Assembly (NCBI GenBank): GCA_963932465.1
Contig: OZ010798.1
Location: forward strand, 21,462,918 to 21,526,917
Direction: 5' to 3'
From: Maratus speciosus
Lineage: Eukaryota; Arthropoda; Arachnida; Araneae; Salticidae
Length of the DNA stretch: 64,000 nt
This document shows positions 32,493 through 44,885 of this stretch, in pieces. Positions within the stretch are counted from its first letter, which is position 1; every line of letters starts with the position of its first letter. Under the pieces are notes generated by a model, which was not told the origin of the DNA, did no database searches, and worked only from the letters and a program-made list of their open reading frames with translations. The position numbers were made by a program, and so were the translations under genes.

Positions 32493-34920
32493 GGGAAGGT
32501 GGGGCAAAATCGGGTACCATAAAAGTTTGTTAGTCTCAAATGCTGTGAAATGGAAAAACAAACTTTGAACACTTTTATTATAGCCAAGGATTCGTTTTAC
32601 ATTAAAAACATTCTTTTCAAACAATATATATATATATAATTGTTTATATAAAAAAATAGCTTTTTTCAAACGTATGCAAAAATCTGGTTTTACCTCGCTG
32701 GTTGGGTAAAACTGGGTATCCATTTAAAACTACTGGAAAACTCATTTCGGTCAAAAAGGTCTTGCAATATAGTAAAAAATACATTTTTATTATTTTTAAT
32801 AAAACGAAATTGCACTTGTGTTCTTCCATGTGTAAAAAAAAAATAATTCGTTAGCAAATTTTCTACGTTGTATAGGCCTGCTTACTTTACACTGTACGTT
32901 TTAGAGTTCTTTTAGCTTAAAAAATCACAGATGAATTTGTCATCATATTCTTCTGCATTACTACATGCTTCGTGTGCCTATCCGTGGCATTTCAAACATC
33001 GTATTTGGATTTAGAATTTGAGTAATGTTCATAGCGAAACATACAGGTTTCATTATCCTCTTCTTCTGAAGATGTGTCCGCAATCTTTTTTGGTTTCTTT
33101 TTTTTTTTTCTTTTAAAGAAACTTCTTTTTTCGTCTTGCAGTTTGTTTGGCTTATTTCTCCTTAATATCTGTTTCGATCTGTAATTTATAGGGAGAAGAA
33201 ATCAAAATAAGTTTTTCCCTTTCTTTTCTTAATTCTAAAGCCTTCCTTAGAAGGGGGATAATAACATTCTAGCCGAAATTGGAAATACAGATTGCTGGGC
33301 TACATAGTCTGAAGATGTTGAATGGATAATTTTACTAATGTATTCTGTAGATGTAACATTTTGAATGAGTGATGACGTCTGTGATTGTGATGTTAACTGC
33401 TGCATCTGGAAGCAGCTCGACGTGAAAGACGCTGGATGTTATCAACTCGTTTATGTTCGGAAGGTTGAGCTCCATTATCCTGTAATGTTTCAGAAATATT
33501 TATTTCTGCAGCTATGCAAACCTGTGGCTGCATAGACCTAGGTGTGTTATCATGACTTTCATTGGTTGCTCTATCACTTCCTAAAGGAGCAAAAAGATGG
33601 TCTGGAAAAACATTGTTGTAGGGAAAAATCCCTGTTTATTCGAACCTTCTGATTGCAGTATTTACAATTGCTGCTCTCGAAAATGCAGTTTTAAATAATT
33701 TTCCAATTTGGTAAATTGTTACAGATCGCGCAGAGTTGGAAAATAACAACTTCTTCACCTCTTGTTCTTAGTATGAGCTTAGAGATGCATGAATGACACA
33801 TCAAGGGGTTGAAATCGATGCGTTGCGTAAGGAAAGAAGCATATATATACATTGCTTTCTCTTACTAGATTAACTGGATTCTTTTATATGAATTGAGCAC
33901 CTATTAAGGATTGAAAGAACAGGCTTTTCAGGGCAAGGATTGGAAAAATCTATACATTTTTTAACCAAATAAAATAAAGACATCTTTCGTAATCCATCCA
34001 CTCCTATTATATACAGCAAATGAGTCTGGGAAAGTTTCATTCATCAAGAGGTTATTTTTTGCCTGTTTAATATTTGATAAAAAAAAATCCCGTTACAGAT
34101 TATATAGCCTAGTTATATAGGATTGAGATTTTATGGATTATTTGTCATTTTGGGCAGATTATTTTATTTAAAGAAACCAGTCACGAAATATATTTGCATT
34201 TTAAGTGGACCTATAACGCAAGTTATTACACCTCAGATTAGAAAGTTATTTATTAAAATGTAATAAGCATAATATAAAATTATGCCTTAATTAGTACCAT
34301 TATTAATTTCATTAATAATTGCAAATTATTTAATGTCATAAATGTAAGTTAAAAATTAGACCCACTTTTTAATATAAAACAAAATCAAAATTAAAGTTTT
34401 TTCATTATAACTAGATAGATTTAGAATTATATTATAACTTAACATTATTAAGAATGCAATTTAAAATTCCATCCTAATTTATTAACTATACTAAAAAAAA
34501 ACATTCTATGAGTGTCGGACAAAATAGGGTATACCCAGTTTTGACCCACTCTTAAGTACCCGGTTTTACTCCAACATGACAGAGTAAAAAACCTGGCGTC
34601 ACTACTCTTAATCCTATAAGCAAAAGATCAGTAAATTTTTTTAAATATTATCAGGAAAGGAAAGAATTAAATATAGTACTCAGGAATATTTAATATGCTG
34701 AAAAAAGTGGTTATACGCGTAAAATCTAGAATCAAATAAAACAATTTTTTAAGAGTAATTGAAACTAATTCCTTCACACTAAAAAAAAAAAAAAAAACCG
34801 CACAGAGCTATCAGCTGTAAATGCCGTAATGTTTACCGACAAGTAATTTCTCGTGTTGGCTGATAGACAGAAGTACAACTGAAGGAGGGATCTGCGCTAC
34901 CCGGTTTAACCCACCTACCC
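32493..34920. mobile_element. Tigger/pogo-like DNA transposon, degraded
   Basis: GGGAAGGTGGGGCAAAATCG at 32493 and the complement of ACCCACCTACCC at 34920 are flanked by TA on both sides. Subterminal repeats of the form GGTAAAACTGGGTA recur (32704 and 34530). A DDE transposase relic fills the middle on the minus strand. The 2.4-kb length is close to that of a full element, but the coding region is shot through with stops and frameshifts. Confidence 0.82.
32960..34060 (-). pseudogene. DDE_1 (Tigger/jerky-type) transposase relic
   Basis: In order on the minus strand I read: SGWITKDVFI near 34010; EKPVLSILNRCSIH near 33920, where families have a catalytic D in LxLDxxxSH but N stands here; THRFQPLDVSFM near 33810, matching the PxxTHxxQPLDV motif; TAIRRFE-stop-TGIFPYNN near 33640; and KCHG-stop-AHEAC near 32980, the W-A-H-x-x-C zinc motif with W changed to a stop. 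The N-terminal HTH part and the first catalytic Asp are missing. The protein cannot function. Confidence 0.8.
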
Positions 34921-35381
34921 TATTTTTTACAACTCGCCCATATATATATACAAACATACAAAATAAAAATATTTATTTAAACAATAACGTAAAATAATAA
35001 ACCTTCAACGACAGATTATAATTTTCCAACACATTCAGAATTATGTAAAAAAAAAAAAAAAAATCAACGTTTAATAAAGTTAAATATGATGGCTAAGTAA
35101 GCAAATTACAAAACACGTAACACATTTGAAAATTAAAGTTCAGCAATTATCAGTCATCGGAAAAATATCCGAATTCCTTTGTGCGACGCTATATATGATC
35201 TATAGATTTGAATCTATACCAAATAGTATACTAAACATTAGTTCATTTAAAAAACGCATTTTCACAGTTGAAAATTCCCCTTCAACATATTTCGTCAATA
35301 AACGGAAATGTATACATCTTTTTTGCAGCCCTGTATATGATTTACTGATTTTATACATACGAAGTAACTAAATTAGTTAAA

Positions 35382-35604
35382 TTAACCCGGGAGAACTCGC
35401 TGCATGAGATTTTCTCTCACAGTCGTTCTTTTTAAAGACTCTTATTTAAATCATTTTTCATTTTAATTAAAATTTCAAAATGTTTTACAATTATTTTACC
35501 TATTTTCTGAATAAAAGTACTAAGCCAACCAAAAAAAGTTGATATTATATGAATGTAAAGTAAAAGAAAAGCAACTGGGCATTCTCACTAGCGAGTTCTC
35601 CCGG

Positions 35605-35609
<5 letters not shown>
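35382..35609. mobile_element. TTAA-type MITE with CCCGGGAGAACTCGC ends
   Basis: TTAA-CCCGGGAGAACTCGC and GCGAGTTCTCCCGGG-TTTA bound 228 bp. The TIR is 15 bp and perfect. The right flank has one change from TTAA. A long A run follows at 35610-35640. Confidence 0.85.
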
Positions 35610-35645
<36 letters not shown>

Positions 35646-36671
35646 TACCACAACAGATAACGAACTTCCAGCAATAATTGTTTATTTATACAATACTATA
35701 AGCGAATCCTTTTGTTTCCCACCATAAATAAACGATCAATGCTATGCTAATCATATTCTATAGTAAGCATCTTTTTGTACATTTCAGTGATGTGTATCAA
35801 TTTCTATGTGTTTGAAATAGTGTAATATCATTCCAATATACTACAAATGATTTTTCCCTACAGACCATTGAAATAGACCATAAAAAATCATTGATTAAAA
35901 TCACAAATTTTCTAAAAAAAATCAGTTGATTAAAATCATGATTTAATCGTTAACACCCTATTGCAGCTAAATGACAAGCATTAGTTTTTGTTAATCACGA
36001 GTGATTGACGATTTTTTTCCCTCAACCAACTTACGCTTTTTGCAATATTTTTCCACATTTGATTTAAGAATTTCACAATATTTTCATTCTACCTAATAAA
36101 TGGAGAATTTTGCAGCTTTTTCTTACAAACTTTCTTTGCATTTATCCAAAATTTTCAGCCTAATAAAATATAAAATTATAACTAAAAATTAAATAAACAA
36201 CACATAAAGAAAAACTATAAAATTATTAATTTAGTTATTTTAATTCAAATATTTCAATTGACTAAGGTTTAATGCAGTTTTATTTATTTTTTAAAATAAA
36301 TAAAATTGTGCGATTTGTGTTTGGTTGCCGTTTTCTGAGAGACGGGAAAATTCAAGTTTACCTGTGACCCTGTAAGAGAGAGAGAGAGAGAGGGAGGGGG
36401 GGGGGGGCGGTGAGTTAATGTTCCTGCTGACCACTAAAATTTTCAAATTAGTGGTCCAAATGAATTTTTGGTGTTCTCGGACCAGCGGACTACCAATTAT
36501 TTCGAACATTGATTGATTTTTTAAATGCTGAAGATTTCCTTGTTAAAAGAGATTTGAATTGATATACTGTTTAATTTTTTGATTAATTCCCCCGTGTGAA
36601 ATTTGATTATTGTTATGTCTGCACAAGAAATATTTTATGTCTTAAAATATTTACTCTTTCCTTTAAAACAG
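35610..36671. other. Low-complexity and AT-rich sequence
   Basis: It holds an A run, an (AG)n/G-run block at 36374-36408 and a block of ATTAAAATCA repeats near 35885-35950. The latter resembles hAT MITE ends, but only one side is visible. Confidence 0.4.
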
Positions 36672-36721
36672 GTGTAGAAATTAACCCGATGCTTGGATCT
36701 ATTCCAGTTTACCTGACTTGA
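36672..36721 (+). CDS. Candidate terminal exon, plus strand
   Basis: After a good tract (TTTACTCTTTCCTTTAAAACAG) one frame reads VEINPMLGSIPVYLT and stops at TGA (36719-36721). An AATAAA lies at 36908-36913. The coding part is only 15 codons and no upstream plus-strand exon was found, so the call is weak. Confidence 0.22.
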
Positions 36722-38115
36722 AACCTGATTCAGAACATACTAAGCTTCAAGAATTCTTTATATTTGATGACCTGAATGGTCAGAGAGGGTGTAGCACCCT
36801 CCTAAAACTGTCTAAGAGAAACTCTATGTAAAATGATATTATATTACAGTAAATATTAGTCTGACATACTATATATATAATTTAATGGTTATATAATTTG
36901 TATTTTCAATAAATGGAGCGGCATACCGCAAACCAACTTAAATGTGTTGCTATTTAATAGTGTCTGTAACCATTTCTTTTTCAGCAATTGCAAGGCTGCT
37001 GGTGGCGAATATTTTTCTTTTTTACGAGTGTTGTTAAAAAATAAGTAAATCGTCGTCATACATTATCATTTAGGAATACTGAAAAAATACTTATATATGT
37101 AAGAATAATTAGTCGCTTGGTGGCGACACTGCTGTTATTAAATTAACCCTTCAAACTAAGTATATAATATACTATAGAAATGCATTGTGTATTTAAAAAA
37201 AGCTTTAAAGTTTAAAGTAATGCTTTTGTATTAGCTGATATTAGAGGTTAAATAGATTCTGCTACTTATAGCTGCCCTTTTAATGCTGATTATTTCAGTG
37301 TTTACGCATATACTTTGATTATGTATCCATTATGTTTGTGCTTTATTTATTCAAAAGTGTTATATTCATTATTGAATGTTAAACAGAAACAAATACTAAA
37401 CTTTTTTTGTTGTTTTATATCCAAATCAATTAATTTTGCATAATTGAGCTGTGTTGCAATATAAAATTTAAAAATATTTCTATTTTATTTTTTGTTTTGT
37501 GAAAATAAGGTAAAAATTTTAAAACTGTATAATATGAAAATTTCAGCATCTATAGATTCACAAAAATTAAAAAAAAAAAAACATCATGAAAGTAGCAGCT
37601 AAGTGCATTATGCAAAAAATCTTTTCAAACTCTTGCAAAAATTAACATTGGTTGAAGAAATTTATTCAGACATTGTTTAAATTAAAACAATAATAAAAAC
37701 AGGGTATGTATTTAAATCTAAAGAAAATTATTATTTTTTTTTATATTCTTTCTGAATAAACAAACACTAAATGGACTATAAGTGTAACTGAGTGCGAAGA
37801 AATATTCCAAAATGTAAAAGGACAGAATGGTAATATTTGTGGGGGGGGGGGGGGGTGCAATTACTTTGTAAAATTAGATCAAATTGGTTTACATTTGTTT
37901 TTTAAATATATTTCAAAGACAATAGAATCAATAATTAAAACTTAAATAATTTTCGGTTTAATGAAAAAAAAATAATAATAATAAGCTTTCCTACTGCAAA
38001 ATAATCTCCATAATCTGAAATTTTATCTATTATTACACCATAAAATGATAAATTGAAAACCAAAGTGAGGGGGAAAAAAGAAAGCTACAATCCGGTGTAA
38101 CCATTCCCCATAAAG
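36722..38115. other. AT-rich sequence, nothing firm
   Basis: It contains a G run at 37840-37856 and AT-rich sequence. If the exon before it is real, its first 200 bp could be 3' UTR. Confidence 0.35.
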
Positions 38116-38465
38116 ATGAGAGAAAATCCTGAATCGTGATTCAAACTTTTAGCAAAAAATTAGAATAGAGAAAACCTTGAATTATGATTTAACCTTTTAC
38201 CAAAAAATTGGATTTAAAAACAATCCTGATTCGTGGTCCAACCTTTTGCCTGAAAATTTGATTTAAAAAAACTAAATTATGGTTCAAACTGTTACCAGAA
38301 AATTGGATTTAAAAAAAAAACCCTGATTTATAGTTAGACATTTTATCAGAAAATTGGATTAAAAAAATCCTGATTTATGGTTCAACCTTTCACCAGAAAA
38401 TTGGATTTATAAAAAACCTAAATCATTGTTTAACATTTCACTGATATAATGGTATTTGAGAAAGC
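38116..38465. repeat. ~49-bp minisatellite, seven units
   Basis: CCTGATTTATGGTTCAACC-like blocks followed by ACCAGAAAATTGGATTTAAA recur at about 38128, 38174, 38224, 38271, 38321, 38369 and 38417. The spacing is 46-50 bp, varying mainly in the A run between units. Confidence 0.9.
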
Positions 38466-38926
38466 ACCAATAAACTGGTAAAACTTATCGCCAATATCTT
38501 GCTTGCAGCTAAATTTCAGCGACTTTTCACCATTTTCTTGGTGAAACATCACATTTTATTTTTAACAGTATATCGATAACATTTTTTAAAAATTTAGACA
38601 TACTTTATAAACTCAGTAATGATACTTTACTTTCATTATTGTTTCTATTCGCTTTTTTAATTTAACCAAAATCCGTAAGATCTGCTTCTGCTTATCTGCT
38701 TATTTACTGCTGTTGTTATAATGCTCATTTAATATGGAAATGATTTTGTACCTATTTGAATATCTACAGTGAAGCTTCAGTCAGTTTTTTAAAGCATAAC
38801 ATACAAATATTTCAATTGCTGGCAATGAGGAATTTGCACACATGGGGGATTTGATCATTCATATATTTTTCTGATAGCTCCACATCCACAGTTTTCAAAA
38901 ATGTTCTCAAAATCGCGAAAAAAATA

Positions 38927-39747
38927 TCTATACTATTAAATAATTAGTCCTAAAAGTAAGCTAAAATCACGTCGCTCCAAATCGGGGCGTGACTTACTAT
39001 GACGTCACAGTTCACGACAGGCAAGCGGAACGGAAAGAAAAGAGATACTAGGCTTTGGAAATAAAGGTTCGAAATTTTTAAACTACTGATTTTACAAATT
39101 TGGCTCTTTCGCATCTGGATGTTATTTTGTACGTTGATTTATAAAATGTCAATTTGAAAAAAAAAATGAACGCTAAGTTTATGAAAAAATCGATTTTTAA
39201 ACTCATTAAAAGTCTTTTCACATAGAGAGAGTTGACGGGATATTGTTAAAATTAGGAAAAATAAAGAACTGATCGCTTTTAAACTTTGACGTTGTTTTTA
39301 ACGCATAATAAAGATTTTATAAATTTAAGATGAGTTGATTTTTGGTGGTGGTGGGGGGGGGGGGGGGGGGAGTTTTCTCTTCTTTTTCTTCAGATCAACT
39401 GTTTATTGCGTTTTAAATGCGATTTTTCATTTAACACTCAAATAAATATTATTTTTTAACATTAGATATTTGAAAGAGTGGGAAATGCAGAGGGAGGGGA
39501 GGGTCATCCGGGAAGGAGCTATTTTCTAAATTTTGAGTACACGCCTCATGTGACATATCGTTAGAAAGGTGTATGAAAACTTATTCATATTATGCACATC
39601 CGGTGCCCTCCCCCCCCACACTTCGCCCCCTGGTTGCACTTTTGTAAATTTTTAGGTTTTTTACAAGAATTTGCAGTGCGTGCGCAGCACGTGGTGCTAT
39701 ACGATGCCGCAGGCAACGGGGATGTGGTTCGCAATTTTTTTTTCTGT

Positions 39748-39793
<46 letters not shown>

Positions 39794-39860
39794 ATGCAGT
39801 ATTGTCGAAGCGCGCCTGCTACACGGTGTCATAGGCAGCGGGACCTAAAGTATTTTTATG
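38927..39860 (+). mobile_element. Probable Helitron 5' end, 3' end unresolved
   Basis: A|TCTATACTATTAAATAATTA is a typical arthropod Helitron start, followed by the GACGTCAC-containing sequence often seen near such ends. Downstream the hairpin CGTGCGCAGCACG (39678-39690) and GGGACCTAAAG (39840-39850) are terminus-like, but neither gives a clean CTRR|T. The G run at 39349-39371 and T run at 39751-39787 lie inside. Confidence 0.4.
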
Positions 39861-40492
39861 TTGAAAAGTAAAAATTTAATATTAAAATTTTTTTGAGTAG
39901 TTTCAATATTTTTACGTTTTATAATCTCTATTAAGACATGACAAAATATTGTTTCGAAATAAATCCTTTATTTTTTAAACCTAGTCCCTAACTTAATAAA
40001 AATGTTCATTTACGCAATAAAATTTTTATTTACTTCCTCTGAAATAAAAACTAACATATTTGTGTGTGTCATATCTTAGACGTTTCTACGTTTTACCTAT
40101 TTAATCATCAATAAAACCGGGTTACTGCTTATTAATCTTTACAGATACAATATACGTATGAAATCTACTACAGAGTGTTTTTGTTTGTTTTTAAATACGA
40201 ATGAGTATATTATAAATATGAATGCTTTTTTTTTTCTCTTGAGTAACTATTTATCGAATCAATTAATGTTCTAAAATAGTAATATTTAAACAAAATCAAA
40301 CATAAAGTTACTGAAAAATGATCTTCACAAGATCAAAGAGATGATGTATTAGATAAATTAGGATTCTTCTTGTCATCTCTCTTCATACCTTTAGTCCATG
40401 ATTTTCTAATGGCAGGGTCTTTTGGCACACTGAAAAACAACTTTTCGCTAGAAGTTACTTGTTGTATTAGTGCAGAGTGGTACAATACAATA

Positions 40493-41272
40493 CAGTAAAA
40501 CCTCCTTAAAGCGACCACGTTTCATTCTAATAAAAATTGATCGTTTCGAGAGGTGGCCTCTTAATGGAGTTCATGTTTAAATCTAGATTTTAATTGTTGA
40601 AAAAAAGTAGAAATAATGTTACTAGAATTTATTTTTCACATTAGGAAAAAATATAAAAATTTAAGTATCAAAATAAAAGTTAATTATATAAGTTAATTAC
40701 TGCAGTGTTTAAAAATGAATATATTGACGTTTGCTTTGGTTTTACGGTTTTATCTTTCATAACTTTTATTTCCAAGTCCTTTCGAAGTTCAGTAAATAAA
40801 TGCAATTTTTTTGGACGGGAACAAATGATGATATTTTCATTAATTTAACTATTTCTTTGAGAGTTTCCTAACAGAGTAGTGCAGGGGAGTTTATTGATCG
40901 TCATTCTTAATTCGTCATCAGAGTTAACTTCATTGTCTAAAAAGGCATAAAGGGGTTTAAACACTTAAAAGTTACCGGAATAAAAAAAAAAAAAATCTAA
41001 ACTTAGTTTAGAAGTTTAAAGTCCCTCGGAATTATTTTTCTAATAAAACCTTCTTCAAGTGACTGGAAAAAAACGGAATTTGTTTCCTTTTCTTCAAAGA
41101 AATTGGTCGCTCATGGAGAGAGGTCAGCTGGGATGGTCTCTGAATGGAAGTAAAATTAGTATTGAACCTATGGGAATAAATTTCCTTCAATGAACAAATG
41201 ATCGTTCAGGGAGGTGGTCGCTTAATGGAGGTGATCGTTTAATGGAGGTGGTCGCACAGAGAGGTTTCACTG
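40493..41272. mobile_element. pogo/Tigger-type MITE, TA flanked
   Basis: CAGTAAAACCTCCTTAAAGC at 40493 and the complement of GAGAGGTTTCACTG at 41272 are flanked by TA. Subterminal GGTCGCTTAATGGAGGT-type repeats occur in tandem at 41210-41260 and inverted at the left. CAGTNAAACCTC with TA targets is the classic terminus of pogo-like elements. No transposase was found. Confidence 0.82.
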
Positions 41273-41689
41273 TATTTATAATATGACTTTGTGTTCTCAG
41301 TCATAATAATTTTAGAAACAGCAATATTTAAAATGAACAAGTTGAAAAGGGACACACGTAAAGAATAACAGTCGTTTGTTGTCATGAACTGTGACGTCAG
41401 ATGTATTACGGAGCGTTTTCGGGATACGGTAAATAGTGCGATATTAAAACAATCATAAATCAGTAATAAAAGCTCAAAATAAAAAAAATATGCAGGGTAT
41501 CCTTCTTATTTTTTCATGTACTATTGTTTCGTGATAAAGTTAGAAAACGTGCAAATTCTCCATTGCTGTGGTATTACTGAAAAACACGTCAGGCCATATT
41601 ACTTATTTTGATCGAAGTATTTTGATCGAAGGATTTTGATCGAAGGATTTTGACTTTACTGCAATATCTCTTGCACGGTTACAAAAAAC

Positions 41690-42500
41690 TTTCTGGCGAG
41701 AATACTAAAACTATTTTAGATACAATACTAAAAAATCATTGATAATTTTTCTGACGGTACTTTAATAAAGTTACCAAAAACTTTTGCTAAAGTATATGTA
41801 AAGTTTTGGGTGCAATACTAAAAAAATTCATAGTAAACGTACTATGAAATCCTTCGCAAATTTACGAAAAAAATTCTTAGTCAATGTACTAAAAATTCCT
41901 TTGTAAGTGTACTAAAAAATCATTAGAAAATTCACAAAGTATTCTTTAAGAAACTACCTAAAAAAATCGTTAGTACCTTGACTAAATAATCCTAAGTAAA
42001 TTTACGAAAAATTCTTTAGTAAACTCCCTAAAAAATCGTTAGTAAGTTTACTGAACAATATTTAGTAAACTTACAAGGAATTCGTTGGGAAACTCTCTAA
42101 AAAATCCTTAGTACGTTTACTAAACTATTTTTGGAAAAATTACCACATTCTTTAGTAAACTCCCTAAATAATCGCTAGTAAGTTTACTAAGAAATATTTA
42201 GTAAATTTACAAAAACTAATTAGAGAAACTCCCTTGAAAAACCGTTAGTAAATTTACAGAAGAATATTTAGTAAATTTACGAAAAAATTTTTAGAAAACA
42301 CCCTAAAAATGGATAGTACGTTTACAACATATTCACTGATAAATTTACTAAAACTTATATAGTAAACTCCCTAAACAAGCATTAGTAACTTCACTAAACA
42401 ATATTTAGTAAATTTACAAGAGTTTTTTGGGGAAACGCCCTAAAAAATTACTAGTACGTTTACTAAGCAATATTTAGTAACAGTTACTGAAGAAACTTTT
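41690..42500. repeat. ~69-bp satellite array, about 11-12 units
   Basis: The block AACTCCCTAAAAAATCGTTA recurs at 41953, 42022, 42092, 42159, 42228, 42298, 42366 and 42435 with 67-70 bp spacing. Earlier, more diverged units reach back to about 41690. Each unit pairs AGTAAATTTAC with AGTAAGTTTACT, so units are partly self-complementary. Just before it, a 16-bp motif (TTTTGATCGAAGGATT) is repeated three times at 41607-41655. Confidence 0.88.
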
Positions 42501-42604
42501 GTAATTTTACATGATTATCTTTCGTTGTGGTTACATAAAAAGTTCTAGGCATCCCAGTTTCCGACAAAATTCTTAGTAACCTTACAAATTTTTTTTTACA
42601 GTGT

Positions 42605-43116
42605 GCGATTTTAGGCGTTTTCTTAAACATCTTGAAAATATACATGAGGAATTATCTTGAAACTCCAGGTGTGTAAACATAATAGTACAAATCATATATT
42701 TCCTTGAAGATTTCTTTCCGAAACCCCATAGGGAACCGTCAACAAATTGAAAAAGAACGAATTTCTTTTGGATGTCACTGTAAAAACTAACGTAGCAAAA
42801 GCGTTCAACATAGTAGATTATGATTCAGTGCTTTATTGCAATAAACTGTGCTCAGTTTTATGAGAATAGTACGTATATTCGTAGAGAAATTCAAGTTTTT
42901 ATAAAAAGAGTCCCAAATTTTGGCAAGCATTTTGCTTACAGGGTTATCATCCAAAAGATATTCGTTATTTTTCAATTTGTTGACGGTCTCCTATGGCGTT
43001 TCGGGAAGAAATCTTCACGGAAATATATGACCTGTACTATTCTGTTTACACACCTGGAGTTTCAAGATAATTCCTCATACATTTTTCTAGATATTTAAGA
43101 AAACGCCTAAAATCGC
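42605..43116. mobile_element. Foldback element with GCGATTTTAGGCG ends
   Basis: Arms of about 170 bp (42605-42774 and 42948-43116) are inverted copies that share TTGAAACTCCAGGTGTGTAA and CAATTTGTTGACGGT. The 92-codon frame at 42820-43098 runs through the right arm. Its right flank matches sequence at 24555-24588, where the element is absent. Confidence 0.82.
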
Positions 43117-43460
43117 AAGTGACCGGTCACCTTTGGCCATATAGTGTATATAAAGGAAAACGATTTTTCAGAAAATACTTTCGAAATTCACGTTTTGAAC
43201 CGAATTTCCGGACGCAACCTTCAGAAAAAGGGGAAGAACAGTCTTGATAGGACAACAATAGCTGATTACACAACTTTTATTTATCGTATTGTTTACCGAA
43301 ATTGTAATTCATTTATCGTAAAGGGAAAAAACACATACAATTTTAAATCAAATCAAAAGTCATGCGTGCAAGTTCCGCCGCTTTCACGTTTAATCTCTTG
43401 AGGAGGGGTGGGATAAATTATATCTTACCTAATTTTAATGAAGATTCGCGCCAGAAACTT

Positions 43461-43898
43461 TTAAGGTTGTTCTTAACTGCTCTGCTCAACAAGCGCAAAA
43501 CGTTTTCACACATTTACAAATCTATTTTTTAACGGAAAGATATAAAATTGGAAAGCCTGGCCACGGAAGCGATTTGGAATTGAACTGTTTTTCCCATTTT
43601 TTGATCAATCAATTACCTATTGAGTTATAAGCGAAATTGATCACGTGACAAACACGTTTTTCGCCACCTCTTGAGTGCTTTTTCTTCCTTCGCGCGGAAA
43701 TTCGGTTCAAAACCCCCACTTTGACACTCTTTTATGAAAGATCTATTTATTGCGTTTGCAAAATAATACTAATAATAAAAAACAGCTCAATGACATAGTT
43801 TCTGAACAAAAACACCAGCTAATTTCATACATTTTCGAACAAAAATAAATTAAAACTTATGTCAGAAAGTTGCGCTTCTGGATTTGAGAACACCCTTA
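43461..43898. mobile_element. TTAA MITE family T1, copy F
   Basis: TTAA-GGTTGTTCTTAACTGC and GGATTTGAGAACACCC-TTAG bound the element. It has the same orientation and body as copy C. Diverged T1-like blocks also occur on either side, at 43150-43440 and 44200-44510. Confidence 0.82.
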
Positions 43899-44520
43899 GT
43901 CAAATTTTACTCTCTTAACTTTGGTGGAAAAATGTTTAAAAATTGCTTTTTCTCCTTTTGAGGTAATTAATTTCGAAAATTCCGGTGCGAGTTCAACATT
44001 ATACAAACACAGTTGCTTGCCTCTTAAAGGGTTAAGAATGAGTCCTTGAATGTATCAGAGAGTATCAGATTTTAATTATAGCACTCAAATGTCTGTAACT
44101 CAGTTTTAATAAAGATAGAAGAAAAGTTCAAACATACAACGAAGTAAAATGGGTTTCACTGGTAGACGGATACCTTAAATCTGTTCTAAAACAAAAATTG
44201 GTTATTTCGTGGAATATTTCTGAATTCATTTTTATCAAAAAACGCATGCAATTAAAGGGTAACTTTTATTCATACAGTTCTTTTTTCCATTTTTGCTATG
44301 GCAGAAAGTTTTTCAGAAAATTCTGTCGAAGTTTGCGTTTTTAACGGAATTTCCATGAACGACCCCTCGATAAAGGATATAAAAATGCTTTCATAAGGCA
44401 ACATTCGCTGATAACTCAAAGTTATGATTCATTTTTCTAAAAAGGAAAATACATATTCCATTTTAATTAAAATCAATAGTATAGCTAGCGTTATAGCGTG
44501 CAAGTTCCTTGCTTCTGTGT

Positions 44521-44764
44521 TTAACCCTTTTGGCCCTGACTTTTTTCTTAAAGTTGAAAAAAAAAAAATTAAAATTTTTGTCAGACAGCAGTTTTGAGCA
44601 GTAAAATACATATCAATTTATTTTATTTTGATTAGTTGAAAATTATGCATTTTATCAAATGCGCATACATTTGTGGCGGTCTTGTAGATCATTTTATATT
44701 TATAGTTTAAAGCATTTTAAAAGTAAGGAACACATATGTGACCGCCAAGGCCGAAAGGGGTAGA
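44521..44764. mobile_element. TTAA-type MITE with CCCTTTTGGCC ends
   Basis: TTAA-CCCTTTTGGCC and GGCCGAAAGGGG-TAGA bound 244 bp, with the right target decayed. Inner inverted blocks GTGGCGGTC and GACCGCCA are visible. It lies just downstream of exon 45906-44886. Confidence 0.65.
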
Positions 44765-44885
44765 AATGCCTCTTCGAGTGTATCAGAAAGTTTTGTATTT
44801 GCCAAGGGTTCGAGAATTATAAACATATATTTAGAACAATTTTAATAACAAAAGCATTTACAAGAAACGGAAAAGATTTGTTTAC

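Noticed and set aside
39590..39871. Overlapping plus and minus frames with poly-Phe or poly-Lys
   Set aside because: They are created by a T run of nearly 40 bases. There is no conserved or biased coding sequence on either side.
42820..43401. Two plus frames of 92 and 85 codons in a row
   Set aside because: The first is inside an arm of a foldback element, and the second is in decayed T1-like repeat sequence. No splice sites link them.
43420..43465. Strong donor-like AATTAG|GTAAGATAT on the minus strand
   Set aside because: The sequence upstream (minus sense) runs straight into T1 MITE copy F without a usable acceptor or open frame.
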